DNA of 12,266 nt from an uncultured Clostridia bacterium. GTDB lineage: Bacteria; Bacillota; Clostridia; Oscillospirales; Acutalibacteraceae. The notes under the pieces are model-generated. The model had not been told where the DNA came from and did not search any database. It saw only the letters and a program-made list of their open reading frames with translations. The position numbers were made by a program, and so were the translations under genes. This document shows positions 6,572-12,266 of this stretch, piece by piece; positions within the stretch are counted from its first letter, which is position 1; every line of letters starts with the position of its first letter. The stretch lies in contig CAMHOI010000012.1 in the NCBI GenBank assembly GCA_946186725.1, positions 1 through 12,266 on the forward strand, written 5' to 3'.

Positions 6572-8031
6572 CAGCGTTTGACGATATACCGGTAGAAAAG
6601 ACTGTCCTCCGCCTCGGCAACAAAGTTCTGGTCGTGCTCCGACTGCATGAGGGGAAAGGTACCGGCCCACACATTCCCCCGCGCCGTCTGAGCGATCGAG
6701 CGACCGACCTCGTGCGCCGGGGTAGTCGCGCCGATGACCAGGCAGATCAGCAGAGGGATCAGGATCCTGTTTTCTTTTCTATTATAAGACAGTTCGACGG
6801 ATTTCGCAACCATAAGATATAGGACCAGCAGCGCGGGGATGGAAGCGCGCATACAGAAATCATTGCTGATCCCCACGGAAAACAGCGGGATGACGCACAG
6901 ACTGACGCCGGCCACCCAAAACAGCGGTTCCCGCTTCTCGTACTTGAACACGAGGAAGAAGTAGAGCAGCACCTCAAACAGCAGAAAGACGCCGTACCGC
7001 ACCAGAAAGGCCCAAAAGCTGTCGAACGACTGCCATACCAGGCCGACGGGGCCGCTGCTCTGGGCCTCGCCGCCCGACGTGGCGCGGGAGTTGCTCGCCA
7101 CGTACAGGAAGCCGGCGATCCCGACCGCCCCGCCGCAGAGCAGATTGATCGGGGTGAAGGTGTCCTTGAGCCAGGCGATGAGGCGCGCCTTCCCCCGTGC
7201 ACGGCCGTAGCGGCGCGTCAGCGCCATCGTAGCCGCGATGGGGAGCATCCCCACAAAGGGGAGGGTGCAGTTGATCATGGCGAGAGAAAGCAGAAAGACC
7301 ATGTGGCCGTTCTTTTCCTGCAAAAGCAGACAGAGGGTCAGGACCCAGGCCGGCACCGCCTGATTGAACACCCAGAACAGCTGCGTGGTGAAGGAGGAGA
7401 ACTGGAAATGATCCAGCCCCCACTCCAGATGGGTGGTCCAGGTCACCGGCACGCCCTTGAGAAGCAGGATCACGATGTCAAGCCCGCTGAAGCAGAAGAA
7501 CAGCACGAGAGGGACGACGGAGTGCCGCTTGAGCTTGGCGCAGATCAGCGACCACGTGATTCCCACGCCCGCCACCGTCCAGATGGCCTGGAAGGTATAG
7601 CCGGCCACGCTGCCGAAGGCCTTGCCCACCAGGGCGGCCGGCAGCCAAAAGCCGATGTAATAGACCAGCATCACAGGCCGGCCGGCGGCGTTGACGTCCA
7701 GCACCGGCCAATCGTACTCGAGCAGGGTGTCGAAGATGGCGTTGCGCCAATAATGGTCGCTGTTCTGGAACATAAAGCCGCCCACCCCCGACAGGGTGAC
7801 GGCAACGACGATCACGGCCGCGCAGGTCAGACCGATGAAAAACGTGCGGCCGCCCTTCTCGGGGCGCCAGACGGCGGGGGCGTCGAGCATGGCCTTCACC
7901 AGCCCCCAGCCGAGCAGCGCCAGCAGGGGCAGGGCAAAGTACCATCTCAGCCAGGCGGCGAAGAAGATGGCCACCGGCAGCGCCAGATAGAGGTAAGCCA
8001 GCCGAAGCGGCCAGGCGCTCTTACGTTCCAT
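6571..8031 (-). CDS. Polytopic membrane protein, GT-C glycosyltransferase- or Wzy-like
   Basis: I do not recognise a named family with certainty. The 486-residue protein has about 12-13 hydrophobic helices, starting with LAYLYLALPVAIFFAAWL near the N-terminus. After helix 3 a loop carries NSDHYWRNAIFDTLLEYDWPV at 90-110, with Asp92, Asp101 and Asp107. An acidic residue in such an early extracytoplasmic loop is typical of GT-C enzymes, which use polyprenyl-phosphate sugars outside the membrane. A Wzy polymerase is the other option, as no other polymerase is visible in the window. The ATG at 8029-8031 is chosen because AGGAGGT lies 5 bases upstream; it overlaps the flippase gene by 11 bases. 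An earlier in-frame start at 8073 would add 14 polar residues and has no such site. The GtrB-like enzyme in the operon could provide its lipid-linked donor. Confidence 0.75.
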   Translation of the reverse strand: MERKSAWPLRLAYLYLALPVAIFFAAWLRWYFALPLLALLGWGLVKAMLDAPAVWRPEKGGRTFFIGLTCAAVIVVAVTLSGVGGFMFQNSDHYWRNAIFDTLLEYDWPVLDVNAAGRPVMLVYYIGFWLPAALVGKAFGSVAGYTFQAIWTVAGVGITWSLICAKLKRHSVVPLVLFFCFSGLDIVILLLKGVPVTWTTHLEWGLDHFQFSSFTTQLFWVFNQAVPAWVLTLCLLLQEKNGHMVFLLSLAMINCTLPFVGMLPIAATMALTRRYGRARGKARLIAWLKDTFTPINLLCGGAVGIAGFLYVASNSRATSGGEAQSSGPVGLVWQSFDSFWAFLVRYGVFLLFEVLLYFFLVFKYEKREPLFWVAGVSLCVIPLFSVGISNDFCMRASIPALLVLYLMVAKSVELSYNRKENRILIPLLICLVIGATTPAHEVGRSIAQTARGNVWAGTFPLMQSEHDQNFVAEAEDSLFYRYIVKR

Positions 8032-9277
8032 GGCGGACCTCCTGTTCGTTCCGTTTGGCGCGGCGGCCGACAATGACGCCCACGCAGATCAACTGAAGGA
8101 CGAGCTGGACCAGGAAGGGCAGGCCGAAGGCGACCACCGTCCCCATCATGCCCCAGATCCGGGTAAAAGGATAACTGACGCCGGCGCTGACGGCCAGCGC
8201 CGCGCCCGCGCAGGCGATCAGCGCGCCCGATGAACGCAGGGGGATCAGCACCGAATTGCCGCACATGGACAGCGCGTAGACCGTCGTTGCGACGATCAGG
8301 GGGATAAACAGATAGGTGTGGGTCAGGATCTCCTCCCCGTAGAGCAGACTGAGCGCCCAATCGGCCAGCGGCCACGCCAGCAGGCAGGCGGCCGCTCCCA
8401 GCGCGGCCGTCAGCGCCATGCTCAGCAGAAGGTAGCGCACCAGCTTGCCGTACTCCTTCTGCGCGACCAGCTTGCCGTAAAGCGTCATAAAGGGGGTCAG
8501 GATGTTGGGCACCAGCGTGGTGATGATCACGGTCGGGGTGCAGATGCTGGCGTAAATGCCCAGCATGGCCTCCCCCTGATAATGCTCCAGCGCCAGCCGG
8601 GGCAACGCCGTCACGGCGATGGGAAACACGGTCGTCAGCAGCAGAGGAAATCCCTGCACGAGCAGACCCTTCAGGGTGCCGGGCGCAGGCGAATCCGGCT
8701 CCCGGTGAAGGGCGCGAAAGCGCCGCCGGTCGTAGAGCAGCCAGATTGCCCCCGCCAGCACGCACAGGCCGGCGAGCGCGGCGTTGAGCCCAAGGGGCCG
8801 GATCAGCAGAGAGAAGATCCCCACGCTGAGCACGCCCTTGACGGACATAGAAAGGCCGCAGACCTCCAGGTGGCCGTCCTTTTGCAGTTCTCCGAAGAGA
8901 ACGTCGGAGCCCGCCTCAAAGCTGCGGTAAATGAGATAGAGGAAGATCGCCAGCGCCGAGTATCCGCTCAGCGAGCCGGTGAGCAGGGACACGCCCAGGT
9001 AGACCGCGCACATCGCCAGCGAAGCGCCCACCGTCACCCATCGGGTGCGGCGGTAAACGTCGGCGCTGTACTGGTGGGTGGCGTCGGAGGACTGGAAGGA
9101 GCGCATCCCGTACATCCCGATGAAATAGAACACGTTGCCTACCGACATGGCCAGCCCCAGCACGCCCGCGTCCTCAAAGCCGGACAGACGGACGACCAGC
9201 ACCGTCAGCAGCCAGGTGCAGCCGAGATAGACGACGTTGCCCACCGTATTGTAAAATGCCTGCTTTTGATAATTCAC
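8021..9277 (-). CDS. Wzx-like polysaccharide flippase (MOP/MATE superfamily)
   Basis: This 418-residue, very hydrophobic protein has about 12 membrane helices and the layout of polysaccharide exporters that flip undecaprenyl-linked repeat units across the cytoplasmic membrane. Helix 1 begins within AFYNTVGNVVYLGCTWLLTV, and a mid-protein cytoplasmic stretch (YDRRRFRALHREPDSPAPG) precedes LKGLLVQGFPLLLTT, the start of the second half-bundle in Wzx-type proteins. A short basic tail ends RRAKRNEQEVRHGT. The start is GTG at 9275-9277 with AAGGGAGA 9 bases upstream; the gap from the upstream GT2 gene is 16 bases. The 3' end overlaps the next gene by 11 bases and supplies that gene's AGGAGGT. Its presence points to a Wzx/Wzy-type pathway. 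Repeat-unit specificity cannot be read from the sequence. Confidence 0.85.
   Translation of the reverse strand: MNYQKQAFYNTVGNVVYLGCTWLLTVLVVRLSGFEDAGVLGLAMSVGNVFYFIGMYGMRSFQSSDATHQYSADVYRRTRWVTVGASLAMCAVYLGVSLLTGSLSGYSALAIFLYLIYRSFEAGSDVLFGELQKDGHLEVCGLSMSVKGVLSVGIFSLLIRPLGLNAALAGLCVLAGAIWLLYDRRRFRALHREPDSPAPGTLKGLLVQGFPLLLTTVFPIAVTALPRLALEHYQGEAMLGIYASICTPTVIITTLVPNILTPFMTLYGKLVAQKEYGKLVRYLLLSMALTAALGAAACLLAWPLADWALSLLYGEEILTHTYLFIPLIVATTVYALSMCGNSVLIPLRSSGALIACAGAALAVSAGVSYPFTRIWGMMGTVVAFGLPFLVQLVLQLICVGVIVGRRAKRNEQEVRHGT
8037..8043 (-). promoter_or_regulatory. Ribosome site fixing the start of the polytopic membrane protein
   Basis: AGGAGGT lies inside the flippase coding end, 5 bases before the ATG at 8031. 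It rejects the longer in-frame start at 8073. Confidence 0.8.
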
Positions 9278-9286
9278 GGATCGGAC

Positions 9287-9294
9287 TCTCCCTT
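9287..9294 (-). promoter_or_regulatory. Ribosome site for the GTG start of the flippase
   Basis: AAGGGAGA sits 9 bases upstream of GTG (9277), directly after the TAA of the glycosyltransferase gene. It supports the non-ATG start. Confidence 0.7.
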
Positions 9295-10328
9295 TAGACG
9301 GGAATATAGAACAGCTTGCTGACGGCGTGATAGACGCACAGCGCCGGCTTCATCAGCCGCAGCCGCTCGCAGGTCACCGAGCCCCACAGGACCAGCCGGG
9401 CGTAAAAGCGGTTGCCCGACCGCGCGGAGAGCGTGACGTAGGGATTCTTCCGGTAACCGGGCTGCTTGGCCTCCATCATGGCACGCAGGCGGTCGTAGCT
9501 CGCGAGCGTTTCCTTGAGGGGCGCGACCCGCAGGAACTGGTAGATATAGGAGTAATACAGCTTCATGATCTGCCGCTGCGCGAGGGGCTTCTCCGCCTCG
9601 GGGCAGAGCGCGTAGGTCTCGCACAGGGCGTCGAGGATCACGGCGAAGGATTTGCGCGGCGTGTCCCACATGCCGATGTGGAGCTGCTTGTTGCGGGAGG
9701 TGGAGTCGGTGTGGACGAGGTAGTTGTAGCACGGCTCCTCCACAAAGCCGACCTTCTCCGCCCATACGTTGAAGGCGAAGGTCTTGATGGCGTCGAGAAA
9801 GACGGAATCCAGTGTGCGCAGCCCCTTCTCCTCGTACAGGGAGCGGCGGAAGAGGTTGCCCTGCTGCATCCCGAAGTACCACTTGCTGCGCACCGCGCCG
9901 ATGGCCTGCACCTGGGTGACGCGGCCGCTGTCGTCCACGTCGCGGAAGGCGCACACGACCCGGTCGGCGTCGCTGCGCCGCGCTTCGGCGGCCAGCTTCT
10001 CCAGGCAGTCGTCGTCCATCCAGTCGTCCGCGTCGTGGAACATCAGGTATTCACCCCGCGCGCGGGAGGCGGCGAGGTTCTCTCCGAAGGCGTTGGAGTG
10101 ATCGGCGTCGTCGTTGCGGATGAGAGTGGCGTCCACGTCAGGATGAGCGTCGAAAAAGGCGCGCGCGACCGCCATCGAATCGTCGGTGCTGCCGTTGTCC
10201 ACGAAGATCACTTCAAAGTCGCGGAAGGTCTGCCGGCCGATGGCGTCCAGCGCCCGGTGGAGCAGGTGGGCGTAATTGTAGCACACCAGCGTGATGGAAA
10301 TAAACGGTTGGTTCACAGTCTGCCTCAT
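9294..10328 (-). CDS. Family 2 glycosyltransferase (soluble, WcaA-like)
   Basis: This 344-residue cytoplasmic GT-A enzyme probably extends the lipid-linked repeat unit. Visible motifs are ISITLVCYNYAHLLHRALDA (10-29), VDNGSTDD (43-50), GEYLMFHDADDWMDDD (92-107) with the metal-binding Asp-x-Asp region, and GNLFRRSLYEEKG in the acceptor half. It has no predicted membrane helix except moderate hydrophobicity in the last 20 residues. I chose the ATG at 10326-10328 because it forms an ATGA overlap with the glf stop, typical of coupled translation. A GTG four codons later (10314-10316) has GAGG at good spacing and is a real alternative; an ATG at 10346 is less likely. A longer open frame to 10529 runs inside glf and was not used. 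Donor and acceptor are unknown; the adjacent glf makes a galactofuranosyltransferase role possible but unproven. Confidence 0.87.
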   Translation of the reverse strand: MRQTVNQPFISITLVCYNYAHLLHRALDAIGRQTFRDFEVIFVDNGSTDDSMAVARAFFDAHPDVDATLIRNDDADHSNAFGENLAASRARGEYLMFHDADDWMDDDCLEKLAAEARRSDADRVVCAFRDVDDSGRVTQVQAIGAVRSKWYFGMQQGNLFRRSLYEEKGLRTLDSVFLDAIKTFAFNVWAEKVGFVEEPCYNYLVHTDSTSRNKQLHIGMWDTPRKSFAVILDALCETYALCPEAEKPLAQRQIMKLYYSYIYQFLRVAPLKETLASYDRLRAMMEAKQPGYRKNPYVTLSARSGNRFYARLVLWGSVTCERLRLMKPALCVYHAVSKLFYIPV

Positions 10329-11434
10329 TTCGTCTGCGTCGCGCATTCGCGCCCGACGGCGTCGAGGGCGGAACGGATGACCGCGTCCATGTCGTAATAC
10401 TTGAACTCGCCCAGCCGGCCGCCGAAAACGACCCTGTTCTGCGCGGCGGCAAGCGCCCGGTACTTTTGATACAAAGCGGCCGTTTCGGGCGTGTTGACGG
10501 GATAATAGGGCTCCTGCCCCACCTGCCACTCGGCCGAATATTCCCGGCTGATGACCGTTTTCGGCCCCGTCCCGAAGACGAAGTGCTTGTGCTCGATGAT
10601 GCGGGTGAAGGGGGTTTCGGCGTCGGTGTAGTTGACCACGGCGTTGCCCTGATAGTTGTCGCAGTCCAGCACCTCGGTCTCAAAGCGGACGGCGCGGTAC
10701 TGCAGGGGGCCGTAGCAGTAGTCGAAAAATTCGTCGATGGGGCCGGTGAAGATCACTTTCTCGGCCTGCGCGTCCAGCGCGGCGCGCTCCTTGAGGTACT
10801 CGACGCCCAGGCGCACCTCGATCCCCTCGAGCAGGCGCGCGGCCAGATCGGTGTAGCCCGTTTCGGGGATGCCCTGGTAACGGGCGTTGAAATAGTTGTT
10901 GTCAAAGGTAAAGCGCACGGGCAGCCGCCGGATGATGAAGGCGGGCAGCTCGCGGCAGGGACGCCCCCACTGCTTCTCGGTGTAATCCTTGACCAGCGTG
11001 CGGTAGATATCTGTCCCCACCAGGGAGATGGCCTGCTCCTCCAGATTCTGCGGCGCGGTGATCCCCGCCTCGGCGATCTGGCGGTCGATGATCCGCCGCG
11101 CCTGTGCGGGGGTGGTCACCCCCCACATCTGGTAAAAGGTGTTCATGTTGAAGGGCAGGTTGTAGAGCTTGCCCTTGTAATTGGCCACGGGAGAGTTGAC
11201 GTAATGGTTGAAGCGGGCAAACCGGTTTACATAATTCCACACCCCTTCGTCGTTGGTGTGGAAGATATGGGCGCCGTAGCGGTGGACGGGGATCCCCTCG
11301 ACGTCCTCGGTGTAGACGTTGCCGCCGATGTGATCCCGCCGGTCAACGACGAGGCAGCGCCGGCCCCGGTCGGTCGCTTCACGGGCAAAAACCGCGCCGA
11401 AGAGGCCGGCGCCCACGATCAGATAATCATACAC
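10325..11434 (-). CDS. glf: UDP-galactopyranose mutase
   Basis: Glf is a flavin enzyme that interconverts UDP-galactopyranose and UDP-galactofuranose in the cytoplasm, supplying galactofuranose for the polysaccharide. The 369 residues match the family. The N-terminal FAD site is LIVGAGLFGAVFAREA (5-20), then VVDRRDHIGGNVYTED and YGAHIFHTNDEGVWNYVNRF. Further family markers are NLPFNMNTFYQMWG, YTEKQWGRPCRELP, IPETGYTDLAARLL and the C-terminal VVFGGRLGEFKYYDMD. The start is GTG at 11432-11434, with GGGAGGA 6 bases upstream; residues from Tyr2 onward fit the usual Glf N-terminus. It lies 30 bases after rfbH and overlaps the next glycosyltransferase by 4 bases. Confidence 0.97.
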   Translation of the reverse strand: MYDYLIVGAGLFGAVFAREATDRGRRCLVVDRRDHIGGNVYTEDVEGIPVHRYGAHIFHTNDEGVWNYVNRFARFNHYVNSPVANYKGKLYNLPFNMNTFYQMWGVTTPAQARRIIDRQIAEAGITAPQNLEEQAISLVGTDIYRTLVKDYTEKQWGRPCRELPAFIIRRLPVRFTFDNNYFNARYQGIPETGYTDLAARLLEGIEVRLGVEYLKERAALDAQAEKVIFTGPIDEFFDYCYGPLQYRAVRFETEVLDCDNYQGNAVVNYTDAETPFTRIIEHKHFVFGTGPKTVISREYSAEWQVGQEPYYPVNTPETAALYQKYRALAAAQNRVVFGGRLGEFKYYDMDAVIRSALDAVGRECATQTK

Positions 11435-11440
11435 GGCTTA

Positions 11441-11447
11441 TCCTCCC
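11441..11447 (-). promoter_or_regulatory. Ribosome site for the GTG start of glf
   Basis: GGGAGGA lies 6 bases before GTG (11434). No in-frame ATG is available near the N-terminal FAD strand. Confidence 0.8.
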
Positions 11448-11464
11448 ATCGCCCCGGGAAGGGG

Positions 11465-12266
11465 TCAGTCCCGAATCGCCTCAAGGATGGCGGCGGCGAT
11501 CGCGTCGATCTTCTCGTCGGTCATGCCGGGATAAACGCCGACCCAGAAGGTGTCGCGCATGATGCGGTCGGTGTTTTCCAGCGAGCCGACCACGCGGAAG
11601 CCCTTGCCCGACGCACGCATGAGATCGAAGCAGGGGTGCTTGGTCAGGTTGCCGGCGAAGAGACGGCGGGTCTGCACCCCGCGGCCCTCGACGCCAGAAA
11701 CGACCTTCTCACAGCTCACGCCCTCGCGGCAGGTCAGCAGGAAGCCGAACCAGCTCGGATTGGAGTTCTCGCACGCGACGGGCAGGATGAGCTTGTCCTG
11801 CGCCCCCTCGAGCGCCTTGTGCAGACGGGCGAAATTGTGCCGCCGCTTCTCCACAAAGGAGGGGAACTTGGTCAACTGAGCGCAGCCGACGGCGGCCTGC
11901 ATATCGGTCGCCTTGAGGTTGTAGCCGAAATGGGAGTAAACGTACTTGTGGTCGTAGCCGAGAGGCAGCTCGCCGTACTGGCGGTCAAAGCGGTGGCCGC
12001 AGACGTTGTCGTGCCCGGAGGGGCAGACGCAGTCCCGTCCCCAGTCGCGCATCGACTTGACGATCTTGGCGAGGAGGGGGTTGCCGGTGTACACGGCGCC
12101 GCCCTCCCCCATGGTCATGTGATGGGGGGGATAGAAGCTGGAGGTGCCCAGATCGCCCACCGTGCCCGTCAGGCGGGTCACGCCGTCGAGGGTGTACTCG
12201 GAGCCGAGGGCGTCGCAGTTGTCCTCCACCAGCCAGAGGCCGTGCGCGTCGCAAAAGCGCTTGACC
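11465..12266 (-). CDS. rfbH: CDP-4-keto-6-deoxy-D-glucose-3-dehydrase (E1), 5' end outside the window
   Basis: E1 (RfbH/DdhC/AscC) uses PMP and a [2Fe-2S] cluster to remove the C3 hydroxyl of CDP-4-keto-6-deoxyglucose, the committed step to 3,6-dideoxyhexoses. It has the DegT/StrS aminotransferase fold. In SFYPPHHMTMGEGG the first His (codon 12122-12124) stands where aminotransferases have the PLP lysine; this His replacement defines E1. The cluster cysteines appear as a Cys in EDNCDALGS, then 61 residues on CVC, 7 residues and another Cys (CVCPSGHDNVC). I recall the reference E1 as C-x57-C-x1-C-x7-C, so only the first spacing differs. GYDHKYVYSHFGYNLKATDMQAA also fits. The frame is open to the right edge: an apparent GTG start at 12229 is an internal valine (residues VKRFCDAHGLWLV precede it). 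About 267 codons of an expected 430 or so are present. Neighbour glf follows 30 bases downstream. Confidence 0.93.
   Translation of the reverse strand, partial: VKRFCDAHGLWLVEDNCDALGSEYTLDGVTRLTGTVGDLGTSSFYPPHHMTMGEGGAVYTGNPLLAKIVKSMRDWGRDCVCPSGHDNVCGHRFDRQYGELPLGYDHKYVYSHFGYNLKATDMQAAVGCAQLTKFPSFVEKRRHNFARLHKALEGAQDKLILPVACENSNPSWFGFLLTCREGVSCEKVVSGVEGRGVQTRRLFAGNLTKHPCFDLMRASGKGFRVVGSLENTDRIMRDTFWVGVYPGMTDEKIDAIAAAILEAIRD

Noticed and set aside
4621..6822. Very long plus-strand open frame (733 codons) opposite the ThDP gene
   Set aside because: It is antisense to a clear enzyme gene, has low-complexity Gly/Ala/Asp/His/Val-rich composition and no family motif. GC-rich codon use on the real strand keeps this frame open.
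8318..10397. Plus-strand open frames opposite the flippase and GT2 genes
   Set aside because: They show no recognisable motif, Gln/Gly/Arg/His-rich composition, and complete overlap with supported genes on the other strand.
12124..12130. Run of seven G (C7 on the coding strand) at the active-site His of rfbH, as a possible frameshift site
   Set aside because: The frame is intact on both sides and the protein reads SFYPPHHMTMGEGG as expected. No sign of slippage or sequencing error.
12227..12229. GTG at the apparent N-terminus of the rfbH frame
   Set aside because: The frame stays open to the window edge with E1-like residues before it (VKRFCDAHGLWLV), and the E1 family is much longer. It is an internal valine.
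11465..12266. Ordinary DegT/StrS sugar aminotransferase
   Set aside because: The PLP lysine is replaced by His and the iron-sulfur cysteine motif is present, which identifies the E1 dehydrase.
1..12266. CRISPR arrays, tRNA/rRNA genes, insertion sequences, phage genes, riboswitches
   Set aside because: I saw no repeat-spacer pattern, transposase, integrase or structured RNA signature. The largest non-coding stretch is 127 bases, so there is little room for them.

Overview
The window is GC-rich, densely coded chromosomal DNA. It most likely comes from an endospore-forming Clostridia-type Firmicute, possibly Oscillospirales-like. The taxonomic evidence is a dipicolinate synthase pair (dpaA/dpaB), which is specific to spore formers, together with strong AAGGAGG-type ribosome sites, tightly packed genes and frequent GTG/TTG starts. 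The exact genus cannot be read from the sequence.

Left part (1-2800): dpaA and the 5' part of dpaB lie on the minus strand and overlap by 19 bases. They make dipicolinic acid for the spore core. Divergent from them is murC, the UDP-MurNAc-L-alanine ligase of peptidoglycan synthesis. The 127-base divergent spacer holds a good TATAAT for murC, a weaker sporulation-type promoter candidate for dpaA and a perfect 14-bp palindrome. A perfect 15-bp stem hairpin follows murC and separates it from the convergent block to its right.

Right part (2845-12266): eight minus-strand genes form what looks like one operon, read right to left, for a surface polysaccharide or glycan. In transcription order they are: an rfbH/E1-type CDP-4-keto-6-deoxyglucose-3-dehydrase (entering from beyond the right edge), glf (UDP-galactopyranose mutase), a GT2 glycosyltransferase, a Wzx-like flippase, a polytopic GT-C- or Wzy-like membrane protein, a YerE-like thiamine-diphosphate enzyme, an extended SDR reductase/epimerase, and a GtrB/DPM1-like membrane-anchored glycosyltransferase. 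Gaps are 4-30 bases, or the genes overlap by 4 or 11 bases.

The most interesting reading is that E1 (rfbH), the YerE-like enzyme and the SDR form a pathway to a CDP-linked, C4-branched 3,6-dideoxyhexose. The nearest known case is yersiniose in Yersinia O-antigens. Here it would sit in a spore-forming Gram-positive-type genome and be combined with galactofuranose from Glf. The enzyme families are well supported by motifs; the identity of the sugar is inference. The upstream genes needed for the pathway (CDP-glucose pyrophosphorylase, 4,6-dehydratase, E3 reductase) would lie to the right of the window.
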